Positions 8,799 to 18,500 of a stretch of 64,000 nt of DNA are shown here, in pieces (within the stretch, counting starts at the first letter, position 1; the number at the start of each line of letters is the position of its first letter). The notes under the pieces are model-generated. The model was not told where the DNA came from, ran no database searches, and was given only the letters and a program-made list of their open reading frames with translations. The stretch is from SHZI01 sp031395645 (GTDB lineage Bacteria; Pseudomonadota; Gammaproteobacteria; Steroidobacterales; GCA-2729495): contig JANNJM010000010.1 in assembly GCA_031395645.1 (NCBI GenBank), forward strand, positions 1 to 64,000, in the 5' to 3' direction. A program made the translations under genes and the position numbers.

Positions 8799-8826
8799 CT
8801 AGCAGCCAACATCCGGAGGCCACCCC

Positions 8827-9051
8827 ATGAAGATCAAGGTCATCACCGTCGGCAACTCAGCCGGCGTTATCCTGCCCAAGGAGCTGCTCGCACGACTGCG
8901 GCTCGAGAAGGGCGACGCGCTTTTCGCCACCGAACTGCCCGATGGCATCAAGCTCACGCCCTATGACCCGACACTCGACGGGCAGATGGCTGTCGCGGAG
9001 AAGGTGATGCGCAATCGCCGGACGTTGTTGCGCAAGCTCGCGGCGAGCTGA
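8827..9051 (+). CDS. AbrB/MazE-type antitoxin of the Doc pair
   Basis: A 74-aa protein with an N-terminal AbrB/MazE hairpin (MKIKVITVGNSAGVILPKEL) and a helical C-terminal tail that should wrap the toxin. It is preceded by GGAGG (8815-8819) at good spacing and followed nine bases later by a Doc-type gene, so it is most likely the DNA-binding antitoxin. Pairing of AbrB-like antitoxins with death-on-curing proteins is a known arrangement and differs from the classical Phd-Doc pair of phage P1. Confidence 0.87.
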   Translation: MKIKVITVGNSAGVILPKELLARLRLEKGDALFATELPDGIKLTPYDPTLDGQMAVAEKVMRNRRTLLRKLAAS

Positions 9052-9060
9052 GTCAGCGCC

Positions 9061-9555
9061 ATGATCATCTGGCTCGAGAAGCAGCTCGTACTCGCGATTC
9101 ACAGCCGGCAGGTGGCAGAGCACGGTGGCAGTGCAGGTGTGCGTGACAATGGCCTGCTGGAATCTGCGCTTGCGCGACCCCAGCAGCTGTATGCCTATGG
9201 TGATCCGGCTCCCGATTTGGCGGATCTGGCGGCCTCGTTGGCGTTTGGGCTTGCGCGCAACCATGCGTTCATCGATGGCAACAAGCGCACGGCGGCGGTT
9301 TGCTGTGAAACCTTTGTCGAGGTGAATGGCGGACACCTGGAAGCGGAGGATCCAGATCTGTACGTGCAGTACCTTGCCCTCGCTGAAGGCAAGTTACCCG
9401 AACGGGACTTCGCCGCCTGGCTACGCGCGCGATTGCGGTCGGCGCCGTCTGGCGGGGTTCACGAGCCGCGCGCCGCGTCCGCGCGGCCGAAGCGTGGCGC
9501 CAGGAAAGGCAGGCCTGAGGCAGGGAAGAAAGTCCGGCGCAAAACTGGCGCATGA
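9061..9555 (+). CDS. Death-on-curing (Fic/Doc) family toxin
   Basis: Fic-fold toxin. The Doc motif HAFIDGNKRT lies at residues 68-77, with the catalytic His68, metal-ligand Asp72 and phosphate-binding Asn74/Lys75/Arg76 all present. Characterised Doc phosphorylates elongation factor Tu. The protein has 164 aa, against about 126 for P1 Doc; the extra C-terminal part (from about residue 132) is rich in Lys, Arg and Pro and looks unstructured, perhaps RNA- or ribosome-binding. It is co-transcribed with the antitoxin nine bases upstream. Confidence 0.88.
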   Translation: MIIWLEKQLVLAIHSRQVAEHGGSAGVRDNGLLESALARPQQLYAYGDPAPDLADLAASLAFGLARNHAFIDGNKRTAAVCCETFVEVNGGHLEAEDPDLYVQYLALAEGKLPERDFAAWLRARLRSAPSGGVHEPRAASARPKRGARKGRPEAGKKVRRKTGA

Positions 9556-9642
9556 GGGCGCTGAACGAACGGTCCACTCAGTCCTCGTGCTTCGCTAACG
9601 GCGGTGCGGCGTATACTTCTGCCCTCCAGCAAAGGCAGCCCC

Positions 9643-10632
9643 ATGCACTACACCAAGCTCGGCCGGAGCGGCCTGTCAGTCTCCCGACTCGTGCTCGGCA
9701 CCATGAATTTCGGCGAGCACACGGATGAGGCGGCAGCCCACAGGATCCTGGACAGGGCGCTCGAGCACGGGATCAACGTGGTGGACACCGCCAACATGTA
9801 CGGTGGTACCGCGGGTCCCGGGCGCACCGAGGAAATCATCGGGCGCTGGTTCGCGCTGGGCGGCGAACGCCGACAGCGCACCATCCTCGCGACCAAGGTG
9901 TACGGCTCCATGCAGGGCTTTGGCCGGACCGACAACTGGCCCAACACGACGCTGCTGTCCGCCACGAACATCCGGCAAGCCTGTGAGGCGTCCCTGAGGC
10001 GGCTGAAAACTGACCACATCGACCTCTACCAGATGCACCACATCGACCGGGATACGCCCTTTCAGGAGATCTGGGAGGCGTTCTCGGTGCTGCGGCAGCA
10101 GGGCAAGGTGACGTATGTCGGATCCTCCAATTTTGCCGGCTGGCATCTGGTGCAAGCCCAGGAGTTGGCCAACCGGCTGGGGATGCTCGGGCTCGTGTCG
10201 GAGCAATCCCTCTACAACCTGCGGAACCGGATGGTCGAGCTGGAAGTCCTGCCCGCCGCGCGCGCCTACGGCATCGGCATGCTCCCCTGGTCGCCGCTGG
10301 CCGGCGGGCTGCTTGGTGGCGTGCTGCGCAAGGCTCGGGAGGGGCGCAGTGCCGGACCGATGACCCGCAGGGGGCTCGAGCAGCACCGGGAGCAGATTCA
10401 GCAGTGGGAGAATCTCTGCGGTGAGCTGGGCGAGCAACCGGCTGACGTGGCACTCGCGTGGCTTCTGCATCAGCCGGGTGTGGCGGCGCCCATTATCGGA
10501 CCGCGCACCGTGGAGCAGCTGGACGCGTCATTGCGGGCGCTCGAGATCTGTCTGACCAGCGACTTTCTTGGCAGGCTGGATGCCATCTTTCCCGGGCCGG
10601 GCGGGCCCGCGCCTGAGGCTTTCGCCTGGTAG
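9643..10632 (+). CDS. Aldo/keto reductase
   Basis: A 329-aa NADPH-dependent oxidoreductase. The catalytic tetrad of the superfamily is recognisable: Asp in VVDTANMYG, Tyr in the same motif, Lys in ILATKVYG and His in YQMHHID. The C-terminal IIGPRTVEQLDASL is the usual NADPH 2'-phosphate-binding region. The ATG at 9643 follows AAAGG at suitable spacing, and the open frame upstream is not family-like. It resembles the YajO/Tas-type clade. The substrate is unknown. It stands alone and converges with the ABC operon. Confidence 0.88.
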   Translation: MHYTKLGRSGLSVSRLVLGTMNFGEHTDEAAAHRILDRALEHGINVVDTANMYGGTAGPGRTEEIIGRWFALGGERRQRTILATKVYGSMQGFGRTDNWPNTTLLSATNIRQACEASLRRLKTDHIDLYQMHHIDRDTPFQEIWEAFSVLRQQGKVTYVGSSNFAGWHLVQAQELANRLGMLGLVSEQSLYNLRNRMVELEVLPAARAYGIGMLPWSPLAGGLLGGVLRKAREGRSAGPMTRRGLEQHREQIQQWENLCGELGEQPADVALAWLLHQPGVAAPIIGPRTVEQLDASLRALEICLTSDFLGRLDAIFPGPGGPAPEAFAW

Positions 10633-10636
10633 GCCG

Positions 10637-11845
10637 CTACTCGTAGCGCAGGGCCTCGATAGGGTCGAGCCGCGCGGCCTTGCGCGCCGGCCAGATGCCG
10701 AAGAACAGGCCGACCGCGGCACTGAAACAGAAGGCGAGAGCGACCGCCGTGGGCGAGATCGCCATGGTCCAGCCGGCGATGCGCGCGATGAGGGTGGTGA
10801 TGCCTGCTCCGAGTGCGATGCCGGCGGCGCCGCCGAGCATGCACAACACCATGGCCTCCACCACGAACTGCAGCATGATATTGCGCTGGCTCGCACCGAG
10901 GGCCTTGCGGATGCCGATCTCCTTGGTGCGTTCCGTGACGGTCACCAGCATGATATTCATGATGCCGATGCCGCCCACCACCAGGCTGATGCTCGCAATC
11001 CCGGCCAGCAGGATCGCAAAAATGTTGGCGGCAGCTTCCCGGACGTTGAAGAACTGACGCGGGTCCGAGATGCTGAAGTCGTTGTCCTTGCCGGGCTGGA
11101 TCTGGTGTTCGCGGCGGAGCACCTGCTCGATTTCCACGATGGCCCGTTCCACAGTGATTCCGGGCGCCATTTGTGCGCTGACCGACTCGAGTTGCGAGAC
11201 GCCGAACACCCGGTAACGGCCCGTGTAGAACGGAATCCAGAGCTGCTCGTCCACGTTGCGGAAGCCACTGGAGCCTTTTTCCGCGAATACCCCTACGACC
11301 TCGAAGGCAATACCCTTGATGTAGATCGTCTGGCCGACGATCGCTGCCTCGGTGCTGCCCAGCTTTGCTGCCACGGATGCGCCGACTACGGCCACGGCAC
11401 GCCGGCTGGCGTCGTCCCCATTGCTGAACGACCGGCCTCTGGAGATGGTGTAGCCCTGGATGGCAGGGAAATTGGCGGTGACGCCGGCAACGCGCAGGCT
11501 TTCGTTGCGGTTGCCGAGCTTGATTTGCAGCTGGCCGGCGATCTCGGGTACCACCCCGATGACCGACGGGGCGCCGGTCGCAATCGCATCGGCATCCTTG
11601 ATGGTCAGGATAGCCCCACTCTGGGCCACGCCCATGCGCATGAAGCTGCCAGCCCGCACGGACAGCACGCTGGCGCCCAGCTGGTCGATCTGCTGATCCA
11701 CGGCGGCCTTGGCCCCGGAGCCAATGGCGATCATCGTGATCACGGACGCTACGCCGATGATGATGCCGAGCATGGTCAAAAAGGCGCGGAACAGATTGGC
11801 CCGTACGGACTGCAGTGCCACGAGGATCATTTCAGCGAACAGCAT
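10637..11845 (-). CDS. MacB-type ABC transporter permease (FtsX fold)
   Basis: A 402-aa inner-membrane protein. An N-terminal TM helix (FLTMLGIIIGVASVITMIAI), a periplasmic MacB-type domain (about residues 45-275) and three C-terminal TM helices with the motif TERTKEIGIRKALGAS match the MacB/FtsX permease family. It works with the periplasmic adaptor and ATPase encoded just upstream (4-bp and 12-bp gaps) as a tripartite efflux or envelope-substrate transporter. No TolC-like gene is adjacent, so an outer-membrane partner would be encoded elsewhere. Confidence 0.9.
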   Translation of the reverse strand: MLFAEMILVALQSVRANLFRAFLTMLGIIIGVASVITMIAIGSGAKAAVDQQIDQLGASVLSVRAGSFMRMGVAQSGAILTIKDADAIATGAPSVIGVVPEIAGQLQIKLGNRNESLRVAGVTANFPAIQGYTISRGRSFSNGDDASRRAVAVVGASVAAKLGSTEAAIVGQTIYIKGIAFEVVGVFAEKGSSGFRNVDEQLWIPFYTGRYRVFGVSQLESVSAQMAPGITVERAIVEIEQVLRREHQIQPGKDNDFSISDPRQFFNVREAAANIFAILLAGIASISLVVGGIGIMNIMLVTVTERTKEIGIRKALGASQRNIMLQFVVEAMVLCMLGGAAGIALGAGITTLIARIAGWTMAISPTAVALAFCFSAAVGLFFGIWPARKAARLDPIEALRYE

Positions 11846-11849
11846 GGCG

Positions 11850-13175
11850 TCAGTTGCTCCGCTTTTCCGCCGGCTGACTTTCCCGGGTTTGATTGGCCTG
11901 AGTTTGATTGGCCTGAGTTTGACTGGTTTGGGGCTTCGTCATGCCGGGCATGCCGGTGAACTGGCGCATCTGTTGCTGGAAGCGCTGCTGGGTCTCGACG
12001 AGACCCGAGCTTGGCAGCAGGTAAACAGCGTCCCCGGCCTTGAGGCCCGCGAGAACCTCGCTGTAGTCCAGGTCCGTGATGCCGGTCGTCACCGGCACGG
12101 CAACCGGCTTGCCGTCCCGGTTCACAAACACCCAGTAGCGATTGCTGTACTGGTATTTGTCGCCGGGCCCCGCTCCGGGCTGTGGTGCCTGTTCAGGCAG
12201 CGCGTTGGTCTTCAGTTGCTCCGCGGCCGTGGCCTCGTCGAGTCCCACCAGGATGGCGGAGGTCTTCAGGTCCCGGTCGGTGCGCAGCGCGCCCGTCGGT
12301 ACCGCGAGCACGTCCTTGCGCTCTGTTACGAGGATGGAGACTTCGGCATTCATGCCCGGTTTCAACAGCCCGCTGTCGTTCCTGAGTACGATCCGGACCG
12401 CGAAGGTCGTCACGGTCTGGTCGGCGTTGGCCTGGGGTTCGATCTTCTGCACCTCTCCGCGGAACGGTTGATTGGGAAAGGCGGTGACGGTTACCTCGGC
12501 AGCTTGTCCCGGCGTGATCTTGCCGATGTCCGTCTCGTCCACAAGAGTGCGGACTTCCACGCTCGAGAGGTCCGCCATCTTCAGCAGCAGGGTGCCGCCG
12601 CCCACGTCCATGGTGGGTGATGAGATGACCTGGCCTTCCTCCACCAGCTTCTCGATGATGGTGCCCGAGATCGGTGCCCGGAGATCGGTATCGTCCAGCT
12701 GGATGCGTGCCGTCTCCACGGCAACCTGCGAACGCACTACTTCGGATTTCGAATTCGCGGCTTCGAGCTGGGACTGTTCGAAGTCCACATCGTTGATGAT
12801 GCGTTCCGCCAGCAGTTTGGCTGAGCGTCTGCTCTGCGACTCGGCGATGGAGCGCCGGGCCCTCGCGGCCTCGAGTTGCGCGCTCGCCAGGGCGAGGGAG
12901 TTCTGCGGATTGCGCTTGTCGATCTGGACGAGCAGCGTGCCTTTCTGAACCACCTGGCCCGTCTCGCCCTCGATCTTGAGGATCTGTCCGGACGCCTTGG
13001 ATTTCAATTCCACGGTCACCGACGGCTCGATCAGGCCCGCAGCCTCGACCGCTACGGTGATATTCCGCTTCTCAACGGGCACGGTCTGGTAGGTGTCAGG
13101 CACCTTGGTGCCGGGGCGCCCGCAGGCAGCCAGTGCCACCAGTGGCAACGCAAATAGCAAACCTCGTGTCTTCAT
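11850..13175 (-). CDS. Periplasmic adaptor lipoprotein (HlyD/MacA family)
   Basis: A 441-aa adaptor with a lipoprotein signal and lipobox LAAC (Cys18), a lipoyl/biotinyl-like segment (ELKSKASGQILKIEGETGQV), an alpha-helical hairpin (about residues 90-165) and beta-barrel domains. It should bridge the MacB-like permease to an outer-membrane channel. Its C-terminal tail has QTQANQTQANQTR, encoded by a 15-bp tandem repeat. It is the middle gene of the ATPase-adaptor-permease operon. Confidence 0.9.
   Translation of the reverse strand: MKTRGLLFALPLVALAACGRPGTKVPDTYQTVPVEKRNITVAVEAAGLIEPSVTVELKSKASGQILKIEGETGQVVQKGTLLVQIDKRNPQNSLALASAQLEAARARRSIAESQSRRSAKLLAERIINDVDFEQSQLEAANSKSEVVRSQVAVETARIQLDDTDLRAPISGTIIEKLVEEGQVISSPTMDVGGGTLLLKMADLSSVEVRTLVDETDIGKITPGQAAEVTVTAFPNQPFRGEVQKIEPQANADQTVTTFAVRIVLRNDSGLLKPGMNAEVSILVTERKDVLAVPTGALRTDRDLKTSAILVGLDEATAAEQLKTNALPEQAPQPGAGPGDKYQYSNRYWVFVNRDGKPVAVPVTTGITDLDYSEVLAGLKAGDAVYLLPSSGLVETQQRFQQQMRQFTGMPGMTKPQTSQTQANQTQANQTRESQPAEKRSN
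11891..11920. repeat. 15-bp tandem repeat in the adaptor C-terminus
   Basis: GATTGGCCTGAGTTT occurs twice in tandem, with a degenerate third unit starting at 11921. Being a multiple of three it keeps frame and encodes the QTQAN repeats of the lipoprotein tail. Copy number could vary between strains. Confidence 0.8.
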
Positions 13176-13187
13176 CCGTGATCTGTC

Positions 13188-13925
13188 CTAGCGGTTCCGT
13201 GTGTCCGATTCAATGGTCCCGTCCCGCAGCCGGATCGCCCGGTGGGCGTGCTCCGCGATGCCGGCGTCGTGAGTGACGAGCACGATGGTATTGCCCTTGG
13301 CGTGCAGTTCGTCGAAGAGCGCAAGGATGTCGGCTGCCGTAGCGGAGTCGAGATTACCGGTGGGTTCATCTGCCAGCAGCAGGCTCGGGCGTGTCACTAG
13401 TGCCCGGGCGACCGCCACGCGCTGGCGCTGACCGCCGGAAAGCTCTGATGGCCGGTGCCGCAGCCGGTCGCCCAGTCCCACCTGCTCCAGCGCCAGCTGC
13501 GCTCTGTCGCTACGTTCGCGCCGGCCGATGCCTGCATAGATCAGCGGCAACTCGACGTTGTGCAGGGCGTCGGCGCGGGCCAGCAGGTTGAAGGTCTGGA
13601 ACACGAAGCCAATCTCCCGGTTGCGCAGGGCCGCGAGCTCCGCATCGCCCAGCGCGGCAACCGGCGTGCTGTTCAGCCAGTACTCGCCGCTGTCCGGCCG
13701 GTCAAGGCAGCCGATGATATTCATGAGTGTGGACTTGCCCGAACCCGATGGCCCCATGATGGCGACGTATTCTCCGCGACAAATCGTCACAGCCACGCCC
13801 TGCAGGGCCCGAATGACGGTGTCGCCCATGGGGAAGGCGCGGCACAGCGCCCGGGTGACGATCACCTGATCGAGGGCAGGCTGGCCCTGCGTGGCGGCTC
13901 TGGTGGCTGGCGCGTGTGCGTTCAT
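13188..13925 (-). CDS. ABC transporter ATP-binding protein (LolD/MacB type)
   Basis: A 245-aa ATPase with Walker A GPSGSGKST (residues 58-66), Q-loop region FVFQTFNLL, signature LSGGQRQRV and Walker B LLLADEPTGNLD, followed by the H-loop LVTHD. The composition is that of the LolD/MacB/FtsE branch. It is the first gene of the operon with the adaptor and the permease and powers that transporter. The start ATG at 13925 gives an N-terminal extension of about 20 residues before the core. Confidence 0.93.
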   Translation of the reverse strand: MNAHAPATRAATQGQPALDQVIVTRALCRAFPMGDTVIRALQGVAVTICRGEYVAIMGPSGSGKSTLMNIIGCLDRPDSGEYWLNSTPVAALGDAELAALRNREIGFVFQTFNLLARADALHNVELPLIYAGIGRRERSDRAQLALEQVGLGDRLRHRPSELSGGQRQRVAVARALVTRPSLLLADEPTGNLDSATAADILALFDELHAKGNTIVLVTHDAGIAEHAHRAIRLRDGTIESDTRNR

Positions 13926-13964
13926 GGCAGGATCGGACTACGGGATCACCGTAAGGACAGCGGA

Positions 13965-15395
13965 ATGTACGACTATCGGCAATTCTATATTGATGGGGCG
14001 TGGGTTGCGCCGCAGTCGCCGAGGGACTGCCCGGTTATCAATCCGGCCACCGAGGAGCGGATTGGCACGATTTCCCTGGGCAGCGCCGCCGACGCGGAGC
14101 GCGCGGTAACGGCCGCCCGCCACGCCTTCGCGAGCTACTCCACCACGACCATTCCAGAGCGCATGGCGCTGATCGACCGGGTCATTGCCGCCTTTAAGCG
14201 CCGCCACGACGACATCGCCCAGGCCATCTCCGACGAAATGGGGGCGCCGCTGCCATTCGCAAAGCGCTCGCAGGCCGGCCTGGGGCTGGCCCACCTGACC
14301 ACCATCCGCAAGGTGCTCGAGACCTTTCCGTTTACCGAGGATCGCGGCGGCCTGCGGCTCGTCCGGGAGCCGGTGGGCGTTTGTGCCTTCATCACGCCCT
14401 GGAACTGGCCGATGAACCAGATCGCCTGCAAAGTGGCGCCCGGGCTCGCCGCCGGCTGCACGATGGTGCTGAAGCCCAGCGAAATTGCCCCGCTCTCCGG
14501 CACCATCTTCGCCGAGGTGATGCACGAGGCCGGCGTGCCGAAGGGCGTCTTCAACCTGGTCCATGGCGATGGCGCCGGCATCGGCCAGGCCCTGGCCACC
14601 CACCCGGACGTGGACATGGTGTCCTTTACGGGTTCCACCCGCGCCGGTATCGCCGTGGCGAAGGCCGGTGCCGATACCGTGAAGCGCGTGCACCAGGAGC
14701 TCGGTGGCAAGTCGCCACTCGTCGTACTCGACGAGCAGATCCTGGAAGCAGCAGTGCGCTGGGGCGTCGCGGACTGCTTCAGCAACAGCGGCCAGTCGTG
14801 CAACGCGCCCACGCGGATGCTCGTGCCGGCCCGGTTGCACGCCAGGGCCGTGGCGCTGGCACGGGATGCAGCCGCCGGGATCGTGGTCGGCGATCCGCGC
14901 GATCCGGCCACCAGACTCGGTCCGGTGGTCAGCCAGTTGCAGTTCGACAAGATCCAGCGGCTGATTCGCGCCGGCGTGGATGACGGCGCGACACTGGTGA
15001 CCGGCGGGGAAGGGCGTCCCTCAGGCCTGAAGAAGGGTTACTACGTGCGGCCAACGATTTTCGCCGGCGTGCGCAACGACATGACGATCGCACGGGAGGA
15101 AATTTTCGGCCCCGTGCTCGCAATCCTGCCCTACGACACCGAGGCTGATGCCATCCGGATTGCCAACGACACGCCCTACGGCCTGGCCGCCTACGTCTGG
15201 GCCACCGATCCGGCCGTCGCGCGCCGCGCCGCCGCCCAGATCCGTGCCGGCATGGTGCACATCAACGGCGCGGACATGGAACTGAATGCGCCCTTCGGCG
15301 GCTTCAAGCAATCGGGCAACGGTCGCGAGTGGGGCGAATTCGGCCTGGCCGACTTCCTCGAACTGAAGGTGGTATTGGGCTACAACGCCGGGTAG
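13965..15395 (+). CDS. Aldehyde dehydrogenase family protein
   Basis: A 476-aa NAD(P)-dependent aldehyde dehydrogenase. Catalytic Cys279 (SNSGQSCNAPTR) and general-base Glu245 (HQELGGKS) are present, with FITPWNWPMNQI and the cofactor motif FTGSTRAG. The C-terminal PFGGFKQSGNGREWG is typical. The ATG at 13965 follows AAGGACAG. The substrate is not evident. The stop codon TAG is supplied by the first bases of a REP element (GTAGGAGCG), so the extreme C-terminus abuts repeat DNA. Confidence 0.93.
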   Translation: MYDYRQFYIDGAWVAPQSPRDCPVINPATEERIGTISLGSAADAERAVTAARHAFASYSTTTIPERMALIDRVIAAFKRRHDDIAQAISDEMGAPLPFAKRSQAGLGLAHLTTIRKVLETFPFTEDRGGLRLVREPVGVCAFITPWNWPMNQIACKVAPGLAAGCTMVLKPSEIAPLSGTIFAEVMHEAGVPKGVFNLVHGDGAGIGQALATHPDVDMVSFTGSTRAGIAVAKAGADTVKRVHQELGGKSPLVVLDEQILEAAVRWGVADCFSNSGQSCNAPTRMLVPARLHARAVALARDAAAGIVVGDPRDPATRLGPVVSQLQFDKIQRLIRAGVDDGATLVTGGEGRPSGLKKGYYVRPTIFAGVRNDMTIAREEIFGPVLAILPYDTEADAIRIANDTPYGLAAYVWATDPAVARRAAAQIRAGMVHINGADMELNAPFGGFKQSGNGREWGEFGLADFLELKVVLGYNAG

Positions 15396-15494
15396 GAGCG
15401 CCTTGTAGGAGCGCCTTCAGGCGCGACCTTTCGCCGTGTGGGCTTCAGTCGCGGCTGAAGCCGCTCCTACAGCCTCTCCTACAGCCGCTCCAAC
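15393..15494. repeat. REP cluster (BIME-like) between two genes
   Basis: One REP in the + orientation (15404-15428, hairpin GCGCCTTCAGGCGC), one in the - orientation (15448-15471, hairpin GCGGCTGAAGCCGC) and further partial copies starting GTAGGAGCG at 15392 and CTCCTACAG near 15476. This head-to-head arrangement is a bacterial interspersed mosaic element. It lies between the stops of the convergent aldehyde dehydrogenase and TonB receptor genes and may serve as a terminator. Confidence 0.85.
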
Positions 15495-15516
15495 AGGCGC
15501 GCCGGTATTTACCGGC

Positions 15517-18500
15517 TCAGTCCCCTCCAAACCGGTAGCGGGCCCGGATGCCAATCACCCGGGGATCCGGCGCAAATGCGTAGCGGAACGCAGGCAGTTC
15601 CACCGTCACGGTCTTGCCCGGTTCCAGGGGCGAATCATCCTCCAGCGTGTCCGGATTCGAATCGTTCGCCGGCGGCTCCCGGTTCACAAGGTCGATGCCG
15701 CTGCCCAGGATGAAGCAGCAGCCGAGACTGGGGCCGCCGCCCACCGAAGCAATGGTGTCGTCGTCGAACAGGTTGGACACGTAGCCGGTCACGTCCCAGC
15801 GCTCTGTGCGAAAGCCGAGTCGCAGGTCGACGTTGGTGTCAGCTTCCACCCAGTTTTCGTTGGTGGCCTCGACGTAGCGCTTCGCGACCCACAGCAGGTC
15901 GGTTTCGACGAAGAAGTCCAGATCGTCCGCAACCGGGAGTTCGTACGCGATGCCGCCGACAAACTTGCCCTCGGGAGCATCCTCCAGCTTCTTGCCGTCG
16001 AGACTGACAATGCAAACCACCGACGCGCTGCCATTCAGGCCTGTCACCACCTTCGGCGCGCAATTACCGGCTCCGGCAATGAAGGTGAAGGAGGTGTTTT
16101 CGACGGGGGCATCGACGTACTGTGCATCGAGCCAGGTATAGGATCCGGTGACCGTCCAGTTGCCCCCGAGGAACGGCGTGGGTGGCGACCAGGTCACGTC
16201 AGTCTCGAGACCGTAGACTTCGGCGCCATTCAGGTTCTCCAGCTTGTTGACCAGGCGGTCGCCCTTGGCATTAAGCACCGACACCAGCGTCTGCTTGTCC
16301 GTGAAGTCCTGGAAGAAGGCGGCTGCATTGACGACCAGGGTCTGGTCCAGCCACTGGGTCTTCGCGCCGATTTCCCAAACCGTCAGTTTTTCCGGCTCGA
16401 ACTCGAGCAGTTCCCGATTCAGCCCGCTGGAGCCGATGCTCAGGGTGGAAAAGCCGCCGGGCTTCTGCGCCTTGGACCACGAGAAGTAGGTGTTCAGGTC
16501 GTCGTTGACCTGCCAGGTCAGGGTCAGCTTGGGCGAAATCCACCGGTCGACACGCGAAATGCTGTCGACGCAGTAGGGGTTGAACAGGTCGAACTGGTCG
16601 GGATTGCCGGCGTCCACCTTCGCCAGGCGCGCCACCGTTTTCGGGTCGTTCCGGCACACTGCAGGAATCAGGTCGCGGTATCGGCCCAGTTCAGGGAAAT
16701 CCTCGTCGACCAGTGCGTTGGGATTGTAGGAGTCGTACCAGCTTTCGAAGGCGTCCTGACTGTAGAGCGGGCCACCGAACGGATGGGCCGCATCGAAGAA
16801 CGGATCGTCCGGGTCGCGCGGTGCTTCGAACATCCAGTCGTCGGTGCAGGGCCTGAAGAAGAACCCGCAGGGGTTCCAGCTGCCGGGACCGCCGGATGCC
16901 GTGGGATCCAGGAATTGTGGGCCTATGGCCTCCACCCGTTCCGCGTTGTAGCGTCCCTCGAAGATTGCCGTCACGCTGGGTGTGATGTCGTACTCGACCA
17001 TGCCGAAGAAGGACCGGTGCTCGGTGTTGCGATCCGCGGGGCTGACTTCCTTGTACTGGCTGATGCCGTTGTAGGGCCTGCCGTCGCCAAAATTGAAGCC
17101 GCCGCGCAGCAGGGGCGCCACGGCGCGTTCCGTGTAGCCGTAGCAGCCGGTGCCCGGGGCCACGAAACCGAGCGTGTCAAAGGTCTCGCCTGTGGCGCTG
17201 GACCAGGCACAGTGGCTGCCTGACCCCTGGATCGTCAGGGAGTCACTGTCGTTATCCACGGTCTCCTTCCAGAAGAGTCCGCCAAGCGTGGCCTGCAGCG
17301 GTCCTTCGAAGTTGGTCCGGAACATGAGTTCCTGGTTGAACTGGGTCGTCAGTTTTTCCGTGGTCAGCAGGAAGGCGTTCACGTTGCCGTTGGAGTAGGG
17401 CGCGCCGGTCAGTGGCGATATCGAGCCGGGGTCCGGCGTATAGCCAAACTTCCCGTTGTCCGCCGCCTCAGAGGCCTGCTCGTGGATGTATCCGGTGCGG
17501 GAACTGAAGGTGCCCGAGCCGACCTCCCACTCGGCTACCAGGGACAGGCGGAATAGCTGCCGGTCGATGCCCTGGTAGTCCGTGTCCGTGAAGGGGTTTG
17601 TCGAAACGGCGATATCCTGTTCATTGAAGTTTCGGGCTGGTCCCAGCACTGTCGCCACGCCGGTTTCGCAATGCGGGCTGCTGTAGAGGACGTTCTGCAG
17701 TGCGGAGGTCGGGCCGGTGGGTGTGTAGCTCGGGTCATAGAGTCGCGCGTTCCGGGCTGCCAGCGCTGCATTGTAGGTCAGGCTGGTCAGCTGCTCGAAG
17801 CAGCGGAACTGGGCTGAGTAGGTCAGTCCGGTGGTAGGGTCGGTGGCTGGGGTCCGGCTCGATTCCGGCAGGAGGGTCTCGGCATTGAACTTCAGGAACG
17901 CCGTCGCGCTGGGACCGGACTGCTGATCCTGGTACTCCGCGCGGAATTTCAGCGTGACGTTGTCATTCAATTGCGACTTGGCAGTCAGTGCGAGGCCGAA
18001 GCCTTCATCGTCGGCCAGGCTGTCGCCGGTCAGCGCGTTGTCGTAGAAGCCCGTCTCATCCCACCAGGCAGCGTTGAAGCGCAGGCCCAGCTTCTCTCCC
18101 AGTACCGGACCGCTCAGGCCCAGGGTGGCGTTGTACTGGTCTTCCACGTTGCCATCAGCGCCAAATGTTGCCTCGAAAACGTCCGATGGATCCTTCGTGA
18201 TGTACTGAATGGCCCCGGCAAACGCGCTGCGGCCGTACAGCGCCAGCTGCGGGCCCTTTACGACTTCCACCCGCTCAATGTCCACGAGTCGGGTATTCAG
18301 CAGCACGCCGCCGCCGGAGTTGCTGATGGCTTCGGTGGAGACGTCGATGCCATCCACGAGCACGGCGACGTTCTGCCGGCCGCGGGTGGGAGACAGGCCG
18401 CGGATGACGATGCGCGTATCGCTTTTTGAGGCGCCCTCGTCGAATTCGACAGATGACAGGCCCTTGGTGATGTCGGCGATACTGTTCAGGGATTTCCGGT

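Noticed and set aside
15436..17223. A 595-codon plus-strand frame opposite the TonB receptor
   Set aside because: Antisense to a receptor with clear plug and barrel motifs; composition is that of shadow frames and no start context or domain is seen.
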